Numbered from the stretch's first letter, positions 44,236 to 55,520 are shown. The stretch is 64,000 nt of DNA from Candidatus Hydrogenedentota bacterium (GCA_029556545.1 JAKQEQ010000069.1:1-64000); one strand, 5' to 3'. Translations and numbers: made by a program. The notes: generated from the sequence alone by a model not told the origin.

Positions 44236-45381
44236 ATGGCGATTACATGGAAATGGATGGATGCGCTTTGGATCGGCGCGGTAGTGCTGCAAGCGGCGTC
44301 GCACGCAGCGGATGACATCGCCTCCCGGTCGTTGTTGCCGGTCTATATCGGCACGTACACCAGCGGCGCGAGCGAAGGCATCTACCTCCTGCGCCTGCAC
44401 ACGGTGGAAGGCCGACTCGACAGCATCGGGCTCGTCGCGAGGATCGAGAATCCGTCGTTCCTGGCGCCACATCCGACGCGGCCATTGCTTTACGCCGTCG
44501 GCGAAACCGGGGACGGCGGCACGGTCAGCGCCTTCGCCATCGACCGCGACAGCGGCCGCCTCGAATTGCTGAACCGGGAGTCGTCGGTCGGCGCAGGGCC
44601 GTGCCATGTCGTCGTGGACCGCGCCGGAAGGCACGCGATCGTGGCCAACTACGGCGGCGGCAGCGTCGCCGTGCTGCCCATAGACGCGCAGGGCCGCCTC
44701 GGGCCCGCGTGCGCCTTCATCCAGCACGAGGGATCGAGCGTTCACCCGCAACGCCAGCAGGGTCCCCACGCCCATTCCGTGACGCTCGACGCCGCCGGAC
44801 GCTTCGTATTCGCCGCGGACCTTGGCCTCGACAAGATAATGGTCTACCGCTATGACGATGCGCGCGGGACAATCGAATCCAACGACCCGCCTTTCGCGGC
44901 AATCGCGCCCGGCGCGGGACCCCGTCACTTCGCGTTCCACCCAACCGGTCGCTTCGCATATGTAGTCAACGAATTGGACAACACCGTGACGGCGTTCGCC
45001 TACGACGCCGCAAGCGGACGCCTCGATACGCTGCATTCGGTCACGACACTGCCGGACGACTTCAAGGACGCAAACACCACCGCCGAGATTCGCGTGCATC
45101 CCTCGGGCCGCTTGGTCTATTGCTCGAATCGCGGCCACGACAGCATCGCGGCGTTCGCCGTCGACCTCGAAACCGGACGCCTCGCGCCGCTGGGGCGGAC
45201 CGCCACTCAGGGCCGCACCCCGAGAAACTTCAACATCGACCCCTCGGGGCGCTTCCTGATCGCGGCCAACCAGGCCACCGACACCGTCGTGATCTTCCGC
45301 ATCGATCCCGACACCGGCGGCCTCTCCCTCGCGGGCACACCGGTGTCCGTGCCCACGCCGGTTTGTGTGGCCTTCCCCTGA
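44236..45381 (+). CDS. Secreted lactonase (6-phosphogluconolactonase-like seven-bladed propeller)
   Basis: Hydrophobic N-terminus (WIGAVVLQAASHAADDIASR), then the repeat pattern of the Pgl/carboxy-cis,cis-muconate cyclase family: YIGTYTSGASEGIYLLRL, ENPSFLAPHPTRPLLYAVGE, GAGPCHVVVDRAGRHAIVAN, GPRHFAFHPTGRFAYVVNEL and TPRNFNIDPSGRFLIAANQA. The 381-residue length fits. It hydrolyses a lactone, probably outside the cytoplasm; the substrate may be a sugar-acid lactone from polymer degradation. Confidence 0.88.
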   Translation: MAITWKWMDALWIGAVVLQAASHAADDIASRSLLPVYIGTYTSGASEGIYLLRLHTVEGRLDSIGLVARIENPSFLAPHPTRPLLYAVGETGDGGTVSAFAIDRDSGRLELLNRESSVGAGPCHVVVDRAGRHAIVANYGGGSVAVLPIDAQGRLGPACAFIQHEGSSVHPQRQQGPHAHSVTLDAAGRFVFAADLGLDKIMVYRYDDARGTIESNDPPFAAIAPGAGPRHFAFHPTGRFAYVVNELDNTVTAFAYDAASGRLDTLHSVTTLPDDFKDANTTAEIRVHPSGRLVYCSNRGHDSIAAFAVDLETGRLAPLGRTATQGRTPRNFNIDPSGRFLIAANQATDTVVIFRIDPDTGGLSLAGTPVSVPTPVCVAFP

Positions 45382-45460
45382 GTGCGTCTGGCACTCGCGA
45401 TAAATACGATGCCGCGGACACAGCAGTTCTGGTCGCAACAAACGACGTCCAATCCCATTC

Positions 45461-45782
45461 ATGCGCGGCGATACCCCGATAACTCTGCCTCCTCGCGCGG
45501 CGGCGCTGCTCATCCTTGCGCTGAGTTGCGTCGCGGGCGCGCCGTCGCGGGCGCGAGTACCACGACGCCATTACCGAGGCCATGGCGTCCGTTGGTCCCT
45601 CGATCACCGTCACGACCGTTACGGCGTGTATCGGTTTCTTCGCGCTGGGTCGCTCGACCTTCCTCCCGTTGCGGTACTTCGGGAACCTCTCCGGCATCGC
45701 CATGGTCGTGGCGCTGGCGGCGGACCTCTTGCTCGTCCCCGCCGCGCTTGCCCTGCGCCGGACCGCGCGACCGCCCGGCTGA
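45461..45782 (+). pseudogene. Remnant of RND/MMPL transporter
   Basis: The frame from about 45552 to 45782 encodes REYHDAITEAMASVGPSITV, then TTVTACIGFFALG and GIAMVVALAADLLLVPAAL, the last two helices of an RND/MMPL-type transporter. The rest is missing. A short signal-like frame (MRGDTPITLPPRAAALLIL) starts at 45461 in a different phase, so an internal deletion plus frameshift is possible. No intact transporter gene lies nearby. Confidence 0.6.
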
Positions 45783-45894
45783 GTACGTTTGAGATTTCAG
45801 ATCGACGGCTGGAACCTGCAAGTTGAAGCGTACGCGCCTTTTTATTAACACTCTTACTTCACACTTGCGGAAAGCAGTATCAGGAAGGAACAAT

Positions 45895-46629
45895 ATGCGT
45901 TTGTCGGTGCTATTGTGTTTGGCGGCATGCCTGACTTCATTGATCGCGGACGCGGCCGGTCTCGAAGATTACCGGGATCGGATCAACGCCCTGCGCCTGA
46001 GTTATGACGCGGAGGGCGCGGAAAAGCTGCTCCCCGAAGTCGTCCGTTTCGCGGCGGATCACCCCGACGCCGAGGCGCGGGAACTCGTGGCGCGGCTCGG
46101 GCTCTTGGTCGCCGAATTGCTCCGGTACGAGCACGAGAAGGGGGATTTCAAGACCAGCGAGAAACGCGCCCTCGGCGATCGGATTGACGAGGCCGCCCGC
46201 GTCGCCCATGAAGCCCTCGACCAGCTCCCCGAGACGTCGGAGCACCTTCGCATGCGTGCGGACCTCTGGGCGACCATGATCCGCACCAATTATCAGGGTA
46301 AGCGGTTCAGCAGGCACATGGATAATGCCGCCGCAGCGGCTCTAGCCAAAGGGCCGGACAACCCCCACGCCTATGTGACCGCGAGCAAGCGCCTCGTGTT
46401 CGCGGAGCGCAAGCACGGCGGCGATATCGACAAGGGAATGGCCATGCTCGACAAGGCGCTCGCGCTCGACCCGGCCTGCGAATCGGCGCTGGTTATTCGC
46501 GGTCTTGCCCACGAGGAAAAGGGCGACCTCGACAAGGCCCGGGAAGACTGGCGGCGTGTCCTCGAAATCAATCCCGCGTGCCGTCCCGCCCAGGAACACC
46601 TCGACCGGCTCAACACACGGGACAAGTAG
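45895..46629 (+). CDS. Secreted TPR-repeat protein
   Basis: ATG 45895 follows AGGAAGGA. The 244-residue product has a signal peptide (MRLSVLLCLAACLTSLIADA) and a helical body; the C-terminus shows TPR units (MAMLDKALALDPACESALVI, AREDWRRVLEINPACRPAQE). It is a periplasmic or outer-membrane scaffold of unknown partner. It converges on miaB, and the two genes overlap by 20 bases. Confidence 0.75.
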   Translation: MRLSVLLCLAACLTSLIADAAGLEDYRDRINALRLSYDAEGAEKLLPEVVRFAADHPDAEARELVARLGLLVAELLRYEHEKGDFKTSEKRALGDRIDEAARVAHEALDQLPETSEHLRMRADLWATMIRTNYQGKRFSRHMDNAAAAALAKGPDNPHAYVTASKRLVFAERKHGGDIDKGMAMLDKALALDPACESALVIRGLAHEEKGDLDKAREDWRRVLEINPACRPAQEHLDRLNTRDK

Positions 46630-47977
46630 CCCGGGCCGCCTCGCGGCGCTCGCCGATCAATGTCCCCTCGAGCCAGTGGCCCGCGTAGCCGGTGACGCGC
46701 ACCGCGACAAGGTCGCCGATCTCGAGGTGCTCACCCCGGACGCTGATCGCGCGATAGCCGTCGGTGCGGCCGTTCATCACGTGCCGCTTGCGCGGGTGCG
46801 CCCCGTCGATGAGCACCTCTTGCGTCGCGCCGACGAGCGCCCGCTGGCTCTCTTCGTTGATGCGTTCCTGCAGCGCGATAACGCGCGCAAGGCGTTCCTC
46901 CTTCGCCTCCCGGGGCACGTCGTCCGGGAGGTCCGCGACAGGCGTGCCGGGGCGCGGGGAATACTTGAACGGATAGACCTGGCTGAACCGCGCCTGTTCG
47001 AGGCAATACAGGGTGCGCTCGAAATCCGCCTCCGTTTCGGTCGGAAAGCCGACGATGAGGTCCGTGGTAACCTCAACGCCCGGCGCGACCGACCGCAGAT
47101 ACCGCACCTTTGCGAGGTACTCGTCCAGCGTATGATTCCGCCGCATGATCTCGAGGATGCGGTCCGAACCGGCCTGGAAGGGAAGATGGAGATGCTTGCA
47201 GATGCGCTTGCGCGACGCCATCAGGTCCGACAAGGCTTTGTTCCAGTCCTTCGGATGCGGCGCGGTGAAACGGATGCGTTCGAGGCCGTCGACCTGTGAG
47301 AGGTCGTCGAGCAACTGGTGGAAGCGGTAGTCGCGCGAAGCCTGATACGAATTGACGTTCTGCCCGAGCAGCCAGATTTCCTTAGCGCCGCGCGCCACCA
47401 GGCTCCGCGCCTCGCGCAAGATATTCTCCGCCTCGCGGCTCACCTCGCGGCCCCGCGTGTGCGGCACGATGCAGAACGCGCACATGTTGTTGCAGCCCTT
47501 CGTGATGGCGACGTACGCCTTCACGCCGTCCACGTGGCCGCGCTCGACCCACTCCTCCGGGATGAAGTTCTGTATCTTCCGCTCGCGCGGCAGCCACTGG
47601 GTCGCGCAGACGCGCTCGCCGCGCTTGACCGCCGCGATCATCTCCGGCAGCCGGAACAGGTTGTCCGGGCCGAACACGAGGTCCAGCGTCTTCTCGCGTT
47701 CGAGAAGCCGCTCGCCCTCCTGCTGCGCCACGCAACCCGCCACACCGATGATCAGGTCTGGGCGCGCCGCCTTCCGCCGCCGCAGCGCCCCGAGCAGGCT
47801 GTAGACCTTATTCTCGGGGTTATGCCGCACCGAACACGTGTTCATGAGGACCAGCGACGCGTCCTCAGGCGAGTCCGCGATGTCGTAACCGATTTCGCGC
47901 AGGAGGTCCATCATGCGGAAGCTGTCATGCTCGTTCATCTGACAGCCGAAGGTCTTAATATAGGCTTTTTCCGGCAT
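46610..47977 (-). CDS. miaB: tRNA-2-methylthio-N6-dimethylallyladenosine synthase
   Basis: The start 47977 gives MPEKAYIKTFGCQMNEHDSF. The 455-residue product has the three N-terminal cluster Cys (FGCQMN, NTCSVR, AGCVAQ), the radical SAM cluster KGCNNMCAFCIVPHTRGRE and a C-terminal TRAM domain (TQEVLIDGAHPRKR, DLVAVRVTGYAGHWLEG). It adds a methylthio group to isopentenyl-A37 in tRNAs reading UNN codons, using two 4Fe-4S clusters. HPKDWNKALSD and the tRNA-recognition features match MiaB rather than RimO or MtaB. Confidence 0.95.
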   Translation of the reverse strand: MPEKAYIKTFGCQMNEHDSFRMMDLLREIGYDIADSPEDASLVLMNTCSVRHNPENKVYSLLGALRRRKAARPDLIIGVAGCVAQQEGERLLEREKTLDLVFGPDNLFRLPEMIAAVKRGERVCATQWLPRERKIQNFIPEEWVERGHVDGVKAYVAITKGCNNMCAFCIVPHTRGREVSREAENILREARSLVARGAKEIWLLGQNVNSYQASRDYRFHQLLDDLSQVDGLERIRFTAPHPKDWNKALSDLMASRKRICKHLHLPFQAGSDRILEIMRRNHTLDEYLAKVRYLRSVAPGVEVTTDLIVGFPTETEADFERTLYCLEQARFSQVYPFKYSPRPGTPVADLPDDVPREAKEERLARVIALQERINEESQRALVGATQEVLIDGAHPRKRHVMNGRTDGYRAISVRGEHLEIGDLVAVRVTGYAGHWLEGTLIGERREAARATCPVC

Positions 47978-48130
47978 CGCGTCGGTTCCACGGCGGGACT
48001 GATTCGGGAGTGCGCCAAGCGAGCGCTGTCTCACGGAAACCGGGGCGTCTCGTCCCGGCCTTCTCACGCGATCAGTATACCATCCCTCCACGCGGCCCGG
48101 CAAAGGGCGGCGCGACAGCGCCTCCCCTTC

Positions 48131-49066
48131 CTACGAGGCCCGCCCTCGCACACGCACCTCAATCACTATCACAACGTCCCCTTTGCTCTCTTCGTCCGAG
48201 TCGATCGGTTCCACGTATTTCCTTACGCGGATGCGCCGTTGACCGTTGTGTACGCGCGTCCGCCGGCCGCGCGCCCCCCCTCTCCCGCCCGCCTCACGCG
48301 CCCCGCGCCTTGGCCGAATGCGGCGCAACCGGCCCGGCGCCCTCACTTCGCCGTCGTCGGTTTCGCGGTCCGTCGCGGCGGCGGCCACGTCCCGGGCCTG
48401 TTGTTCGAGTTCTTGAAGCAATGTTTCCGCTTCCATAAGCCGCTGTTCAGGCGCGGCGGTCTCGTCCACGACCCGAATCGCCAACCCGCGATCGACCGTG
48501 GGCAGCGGCGGCGAGGCCATGTCTTCCTCGCGCGAGATCTCGTCGATGAGACTATCGAGCGACTTCAGCGTTTGCGATGCATCCCCCAGTTCTTCCTCGC
48601 CGAAAAGCGCCGCGGTCCGTTCCACCGGCCTCGCTTCACGTTCGATGACTTCGTCGCCGTCGGCGAGCGTTCCGAACGCCGTGCTCCACGCGTTATCCCA
48701 AGGTGGCGGCGACTCCGCCGGAGTTTCGGACGCCTCCGCGGTTCGCGCCGTGGACGACACTTCTCGCGTCAGGTCCGCAATCAATTCGCGCAGCGCATCC
48801 GCGGACCGCGACCGCGCGGAAGACGGCGCGGCGGTCGGCGGCATCGTCCCCTCGGAGAAGGCGGTCCGGTCCTTGGCGGGGCGTGTCAGCCCGGTCATCT
48901 GAATGAATTCAAGGTCTGTTGCGGAGTGCCGGCCAGGTATACCGCTGAGACACCGGCTATCCGTCAACCGCTCGTGCAGCGCGAGATCGATCGCGTCGAT
49001 CCGTTCCTGGACGGCGCTGCTCTCCCAGCGCTCGCGCGCGGCCCGCGTTGTCCGGTTCATGGCCAT
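48131..49066 (-). CDS. Hypothetical protein coupled to the ExeA-like gene
   Basis: ATG 49066 lies 1 base past the stop of the upstream ATPase gene, so translation is probably coupled. The 311-residue protein is largely polar and low complexity. It has acidic helical stretches (LIDEISREED, LLQELEQQARDV) and a basic C-terminus (GRLRRIRPRRGAREAG) ending in KGDVVIVIEVRVRGRAS. No family is recognised. It may be the partner that the ExeA-like ATPase acts on or a membrane-free scaffold. Confidence 0.6.
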   Translation of the reverse strand: MAMNRTTRAARERWESSAVQERIDAIDLALHERLTDSRCLSGIPGRHSATDLEFIQMTGLTRPAKDRTAFSEGTMPPTAAPSSARSRSADALRELIADLTREVSSTARTAEASETPAESPPPWDNAWSTAFGTLADGDEVIEREARPVERTAALFGEEELGDASQTLKSLDSLIDEISREEDMASPPLPTVDRGLAIRVVDETAAPEQRLMEAETLLQELEQQARDVAAAATDRETDDGEVRAPGRLRRIRPRRGAREAGGRGGARGRRTRVHNGQRRIRVRKYVEPIDSDEESKGDVVIVIEVRVRGRAS

Positions 49067-49067
49067 C

Positions 49068-50087
49068 TCAGCGCGGCCCTTGTCGCGACCGGGCGCCGCG
49101 CAGCAGGAGTTGCGTGGCCCGCTGATCGCGCGACCAGCGGTCCCATTGCGCGTCATCGCCCGCATCGTTCGCGGGTTCGAAAGACTTCGCGGCCGGGGCG
49201 CGCCCCTTGAACTCTTCCATCACGGCCGCGGCGACCCGCGCCCGCTTATCCGGATTGGGAACGGTCGTCTTCTCGATAGTGTGCAAGATTAGGTCGGGGT
49301 TCACGCGGCGCGCGTTGAGCTGCGCGGCAAGGAGCAGCGCGTTGCGACACAGCGTGACGATAAGCCGGGGGTTCCCTTCGGCGTAGGCGTGAATTGCCCG
49401 CAGCGCCGCTTCGTCGAACTCCGGCCCCGCGCCGGGCCGCGCGCCCGCGCATTCGAGCCGATACTCGATGAACCGCCGCATCTCCTCGAAATGGATGGGC
49501 TGGAGGGTGTAGCTCATGTCGATCCGCTGCTCGAAGTTGGGCGCCGCGCGCAATACCCGCACCCACTCGATCTGGGCGAACAGGACCAGGTTGAGCAGTT
49601 TGTGTTGCTGGGTCTCGATATTCTGGATCAGGCGCAGCAATTCGATCTGCCCGCGCTTGTTCAGGTTCTGGCTGTCGTCGATAATGAGCGTGTTGATCTG
49701 GTCCCGGTGCGCCAGGAGATACTGGTACAGCGCATCCATGCCGGCGCCTATCGAGGGCGTCTCGCTCCGCAGACCGAACTGCGTCACAATCGCGTCCAAC
49801 AGCGCGAGACTCGTCCACGAGGGAATGGGCGAACCGACCACCGCCGTGTTGTAGCGCCGGGGATCGGCTCGCATCCCGACAAGCAGCTTGCGCAACAGGG
49901 TCGTCTTGCCGGTTCCATATCCCCCCAGGACCACCGCGATGCCCTGACGGGAGTCAATGCTGTTCCAGAGGCGGAAAAGACACTCCTTGTGCTCCCGCGT
50001 CGCATAGAAATAGGCCGGATCCGCCGTCGGCGCGAAGGGCTGCTCGCGCAGACCGAATGGTGTCAGATATGTCTGGGACTCGTCCAT
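49068..50087 (-). CDS. ExeA-like AAA+ ATPase
   Basis: The start 50087 (MDESQTYLTPFGLREQPFAP) fits the ExeA/TniB-like N-terminus; upstream starts at 50108 and 50111 are possible. The 339-residue product has Walker A (GGYGTGKTT), Walker B (LIIDDSQNL), a sensor-like segment (LVLFAQIEWVRVL) and an Arg-rich second domain. ExeA-type ATPases assist assembly of type II secretion pores through peptidoglycan; similar proteins occur in transposons as TniB. No transposase or secretion gene is near. Confidence 0.8.
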   Translation of the reverse strand: MDESQTYLTPFGLREQPFAPTADPAYFYATREHKECLFRLWNSIDSRQGIAVVLGGYGTGKTTLLRKLLVGMRADPRRYNTAVVGSPIPSWTSLALLDAIVTQFGLRSETPSIGAGMDALYQYLLAHRDQINTLIIDDSQNLNKRGQIELLRLIQNIETQQHKLLNLVLFAQIEWVRVLRAAPNFEQRIDMSYTLQPIHFEEMRRFIEYRLECAGARPGAGPEFDEAALRAIHAYAEGNPRLIVTLCRNALLLAAQLNARRVNPDLILHTIEKTTVPNPDKRARVAAAVMEEFKGRAPAAKSFEPANDAGDDAQWDRWSRDQRATQLLLRGARSRQGPR

Positions 50088-50111
50088 GCACTGGAGCCGC
50101 GCCGCCATCAA

Positions 50112-50374
50112 ACCCGCCGCGAGGTCTGCGCGCCGCTGTTTCGCCGGGAAGATCAGCCGACGGCCTCTTGTTTTCTCTCGGCAATTCTCATTCTAGTCGA
50201 GTTCTTCATTTCTGTCAACAGATTAGCGGCGTTCCGCGCCGTTGCATGGAGGTAGGGACGGTATGGACAACCCCATCGGCTATGCGCTTTTGCTGCCGGT
50301 TCTTGGTTTCCCGTTTCCTTGCATGGTATAACTTCACCGAGTTTCAGCCTGCGTTTGACTGGAGCATGGACCAC
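50112..50374. other. Divergent control region of the ExeA-like and HD-GYP genes
   Basis: About 260 bases between divergent genes. AT-rich stretches at 50160-50225 could hold promoters for both directions, but no clear paired boxes were identified. Confidence 0.4.
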
Positions 50375-52087
50375 ATGGCGCAAGAACAACTGGTTGCCCT
50401 GACCGGCCCTGAAGCGGGGAAGGCCTTCCCAATCAACGGTGCCCTGACCATCGGGAGAAATCCGGACAGTTCGGTGCAACTCGAGGACCTTCAGGTCTCG
50501 CGCCGCCACGCCAAGATCGAGCAGACCGACCGCGGAACCATCCTCCGAGACCTCGGCAGCGGCAACGGGACCTACGTCGGCAACCGTCGCATCCTCGAAT
50601 ATCGGCTGTCCCATGGGGACGTCATCCGGATTGGCGAACAGGAATTCCGCTATGAAGGCGCCGTGACGCGGGACGCCGCGGAGCCCAAGGTGGACAGCGG
50701 CGTGCGCTTCGAGACAGGCGGCAACAAGCAGGTGTCGGCGAGCAGCGCGGACCATCTCTTCGAGACCTTCTTCCAGGCGCCGCGCGAGGCGCCCAGTCAG
50801 GAGCAACTGCGGGAAGCGCAGCAGCGGCTTCAGGCGGTATACGCCGCAAACCAGGTGATTACGAGCGAGCGCGACCTGCACCGCGTTTTCGCAGTTATCA
50901 TGGACCAGATTTTCGGCCTGGTTCCCGCCCACAACGGCGTGATCCTCCTGCGCGACAAGGACAGCGGCGAACTGGTGACGGAATACGTCAAGACCGGCCG
51001 CGCCGCCGCTGAAGTCGTCATAAGTTCATCCATCGTCCAGCGGGCCGCGGAGCGGGGCGAGGCGGTTATCACCCGCGACGCGGCGGACGATTCCCGCTTT
51101 GAGGCCGGCATGAGCATCATCGCCCAGAACATCTCGTCCGCCATGTGCGCGCCCCTGCGGCACCAGGACGAGACGCTCGGGGTGATCTACGTCGATACCC
51201 GCGGCACGACCAACGCCTTCGTCCAGAGTGACCTGCAACTGCTCGTCGCCCTGGCGGGCCCGGCGGCCAGCGCCATCAAGAACGCCCAGTACGTCCACAT
51301 GCTGGAGAAGGCTTACGCGGACACCCTCGTCGTCCTCGCCGACACCATCGAGATGCGGGACAAATACACCGTGGGCCACACGTGGCGCGTCACCAATTTC
51401 GCCATGGCCATTGCGCGGGAAATCGGGTGGAGCGAAGAGAAAATCCGAGAATGCGAAATGGGCGGCGTGCTGCACGATATCGGCAAGATCGCTATCGAGG
51501 ACGCCATCCTCGGGAAGCCGGGCCGCCTTACCGAAGAGGAATTCGCAAAGATCAAGGTGCATCCCGAGCGCGGCGCGCGGCTGTTGCAGGACGTCGAGCG
51601 CCTGCACCCGCTGATCCCGTATTGCCTGTACCATCATGAGCGCTATGACGGGCACGGCTACCCTTACGGACTATCCGGCGAGGAGATTCCCATCGAGGGA
51701 CGCGTAGTCGCCGTGGCCGATACGTTCGACGCGCTCACGAGCAACCGCCCTTACCGCAAGGGGCTTGACCCCGATTTCGCGCTTGGCGAGATCGAGAAGG
51801 GGCGGAGCACGCAGTTCGATCCCGAGGTAGTGGATGCCTTTGTCCGCGCCTATCGCGCCGGCGGCATCAACCGTGTGTTGCAGGACTTCCTGAAAAAGGA
51901 CGAGAAGAGCATCGTCTGTCCCTTCTGTAGCACTTATATCCAGGTACCGGACGGCACGCAGGCGGGCGACAAGTTCGACTGTGGCGTCTGCCATCGGCGT
52001 ATCGGGTTGCGAGAACAGAACGGCGCGTACTTCGGCGAACTCATGCCCCAGAGCAGCGCGATGATGCAGCCCCACCTCAACGCGTAA
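50375..52087 (+). CDS. FHA-GAF-HD-GYP signalling protein with zinc ribbon
   Basis: ATG 50375 (or 50366) starts a 570-residue protein. Domains: FHA (about 25-95, IGRNPDSSV, SRRHAKIE, GSGNGTYVG) for phospho-Thr recognition; GAF (about 150-310); HD-GYP (about 320-500) with HDIGK and HHERYDGHGYP, giving cyclic-di-GMP phosphodiesterase activity; and a C-terminal zinc ribbon (VCPFCSTYIQ, FDCGVCHRRIG). It may link Ser/Thr kinase signalling to c-di-GMP turnover. It is divergent from the ExeA-like gene. Confidence 0.9.
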   Translation: MAQEQLVALTGPEAGKAFPINGALTIGRNPDSSVQLEDLQVSRRHAKIEQTDRGTILRDLGSGNGTYVGNRRILEYRLSHGDVIRIGEQEFRYEGAVTRDAAEPKVDSGVRFETGGNKQVSASSADHLFETFFQAPREAPSQEQLREAQQRLQAVYAANQVITSERDLHRVFAVIMDQIFGLVPAHNGVILLRDKDSGELVTEYVKTGRAAAEVVISSSIVQRAAERGEAVITRDAADDSRFEAGMSIIAQNISSAMCAPLRHQDETLGVIYVDTRGTTNAFVQSDLQLLVALAGPAASAIKNAQYVHMLEKAYADTLVVLADTIEMRDKYTVGHTWRVTNFAMAIAREIGWSEEKIRECEMGGVLHDIGKIAIEDAILGKPGRLTEEEFAKIKVHPERGARLLQDVERLHPLIPYCLYHHERYDGHGYPYGLSGEEIPIEGRVVAVADTFDALTSNRPYRKGLDPDFALGEIEKGRSTQFDPEVVDAFVRAYRAGGINRVLQDFLKKDEKSIVCPFCSTYIQVPDGTQAGDKFDCGVCHRRIGLREQNGAYFGELMPQSSAMMQPHLNA

Positions 52088-52121
52088 GGACGCGCATGCT
52101 CGTGGATTCCTCGGCTGGCCG

Positions 52122-52195
52122 TATGCGCCACGTACGTGGCACGGGCATCTTGCCCGTGATGACAGACCAAGGGCGGTGACGCCCGTGCCACCCTT
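52122..52195. repeat. Dispersed GGCACGGGCATCTTGCCCGTG-type palindrome
   Basis: The CACGGGCATCTTGCCCGTG palindrome followed by CAAGGGCGGTGACGCCCGTG is the element that produces HGQDARAT peptides in antisense, a familiar dispersed repeat of verrucomicrobial and planctomycete genomes. It lies between the HD-GYP gene and the PKD-like gene and may serve as terminator. Confidence 0.6.
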
Positions 52196-53124
52196 TATCG
52201 CACCGTCACGCGCCATTCGCAACGATAATAGCCGGCTCTTGTCCCGCCTTGCGGCATGCGGGCCACGCACTCGACTTTATAGACGCCGGGCTGATCGAAA
52301 CGGTGACTGTATCGCGTCCCTGTACCGACGGACGCCCCGCCCAGCCGCCATTCGTAGTCCCCGTAGCCGGTCGGTCCCTCGCACGTGAGGGTGGTCCCCA
52401 CGGCAACCGTCGTCTCCTGCGCCGGATAAGTCCGCACCGTTGACGCACCGCTCCACGGAATCGCAGGGGTACCCTGCCCGCGGCGCGCCTCCAGGCGCAC
52501 CCGTAATTCCCCGGGCTGATCCAGGACGTGACGCAAGCGGCTCTCGCCGATGCCTTCGAGCACCTCGCGGTCGTTGACGCGCCACGAATACCAGGTATCC
52601 GATCTCAACTCGGCGAAATCCAGATCCAGCACCTGGCCTTCATAATAATATGGCGGCAGCGCCTTCGATACCACGGTATAGCCGCCGCTCGACGTGCCCG
52701 GAGGCAACCCCGCCATCTCGTGTTCGAGGGTGACGATCACGCGCGCGCGCCGCTCCTCCTTGCCGACGCGAAACACCAGGTCGTAGGTCCCGCGCTCCGT
52801 GTTGCCGGGTCGGGCGCGCAGCACGACCTGCCCCGGTTCCCCGGCCGATTTCAGTATCTCGAACATCCAGCCGTAGCCGCCGGCAATCTCCGCCTTGATC
52901 TCCGACGCGGGAACGGGAACGCTGCTCCGGGTCACGCTAAATCGGACCTCGCCGACCGTGGAAGGAAAAATCACCTCGACTGGGCTCACATGTAAGGCGC
53001 CTAGGGGCGGCGCCGGCTCGATACGCACGACTTCCGCGGCCCCTGCGCCGAGGCAGGCGGCCAGCGCGCAACACCACAGAACCGTGATCCCGCTGCGATG
53101 CCCTCGATTTCCAGCTGTGTTCAT
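52195..53124 (-). CDS. Secreted protein with PKD-like domains, unknown role
   Basis: The start 53124 follows GGAG by 9 bases and gives a signal region (SGITVLWCCALAACLGAGAA). The 309-residue product has beta-rich parts: SPVEVIFPSTVGEVRFSVTR, WYSWRVNDREVLEGIGESRL and a PKD-like unit (YEWRLGGASVGTGTRYSHRF, then DQPGVYKVECVA). No catalytic motif is seen. It is probably a structural or adhesion protein. Confidence 0.65.
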   Translation of the reverse strand: MNTAGNRGHRSGITVLWCCALAACLGAGAAEVVRIEPAPPLGALHVSPVEVIFPSTVGEVRFSVTRSSVPVPASEIKAEIAGGYGWMFEILKSAGEPGQVVLRARPGNTERGTYDLVFRVGKEERRARVIVTLEHEMAGLPPGTSSGGYTVVSKALPPYYYEGQVLDLDFAELRSDTWYSWRVNDREVLEGIGESRLRHVLDQPGELRVRLEARRGQGTPAIPWSGASTVRTYPAQETTVAVGTTLTCEGPTGYGDYEWRLGGASVGTGTRYSHRFDQPGVYKVECVARMPQGGTRAGYYRCEWRVTVR

Positions 53125-53383
53125 GGCATTCCACTCCATCTATCGAGACCCTGTCGCGCGCCGCGCCGTCCCGGCGGGCAAAGCACGGTGCGTCCCGGGC
53201 GTCGACGTTCTTCAGCCTGCCTATACAAACACCCCGAGGCGCGCATGCGCTTCCTTCCTTGATCCGCCCTCTCCGACGGAGGTTCCCGGCAAGAACCTTC
53301 ACCGGCCCCGCCCGATGCAACGCGCGCCTCCGTCTATGTTACACTCGATGCCGCGCGCTATTGCGCCGACATGGAGCATTCCC

Positions 53384-53938
53384 ATGTACGCCTCAATTCC
53401 AGCATCCAATCGCCGACCACGCATCAAGGCCGGCGCGGTCCTGGCGCTGGGCCTTGCGCTAATCATATACGCGCCCGGTTGCGCGAAGGACTTGCAGCCC
53501 ACGCCGTCGCCCACCGCCCCTGTCACCCTTGAAACGCCGCAGGGGCCGACGCCGCACGCAGGCGGCTTCGCCACGCCGCGCCAGACCCTCGACACGCTCC
53601 AGGCGGCCGTACACGCGAGAGATCTCGGGCGCGTCGCGAGCGCCTTCACCGCCGCCTTTCGCCCGCAAATCGATCAATGGGTGCGGGACGCCGGCGCGGA
53701 CACGGTACTGGACTTTTTGCGCCAGGGCCTCGACGCGCGCCCCAGAATCGAGGAATACGTCATTGTGGCGCACCAACCGCCCCACGGCGTGCAATGGACC
53801 GTCGTAACGGACAACTGGCCCGAGGCCGCCGCCGCCTATGATGCCGCTCTGCGAGATTATGGCGCCTCTGTGGAACTGTTCCACGCCGGTCTCCCTTGGC
53901 GGTGTGAACAGGAGGGGTGGCTGCTGACCGCGTGGTAA
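53384..53938 (+). CDS. Lipoprotein of unknown function
   Basis: ATG 53384 follows GGAG by 7 bases. The signal segment (AVLALGLALIIYAPGCAKDL) has an APGC lipobox, so the protein is lipid-anchored. The mature part is Pro-rich, then has FATPRQTLDTLQAAVHARD, a nuclear-transport-factor-2-like start, and WLLTAW at the end. The body (about 110 residues) fits a small cone-shaped binding domain, but this is only a suggestion. Length 184 residues. Confidence 0.65.
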   Translation: MYASIPASNRRPRIKAGAVLALGLALIIYAPGCAKDLQPTPSPTAPVTLETPQGPTPHAGGFATPRQTLDTLQAAVHARDLGRVASAFTAAFRPQIDQWVRDAGADTVLDFLRQGLDARPRIEEYVIVAHQPPHGVQWTVVTDNWPEAAAAYDAALRDYGASVELFHAGLPWRCEQEGWLLTAW

Positions 53939-54022
53939 TTCGGCCCCGCGATTACTCGTTTTCGGTCCGGAATCTCGCCACCCTTGTCTTGCCTGCTTCG
54001 TCTTGATACAATACGCAACACC

Positions 54023-55429
<1,407 letters not shown>

Positions 55430-55520
55430 TCTCCGGTCCGGCCATTCCCCCGAGAAACACCGAGCCGCCGATCCCTTCGACCGGCGGCCCGGAAAAAGCC
55501 TGACTATTTCGCTGATCCGC

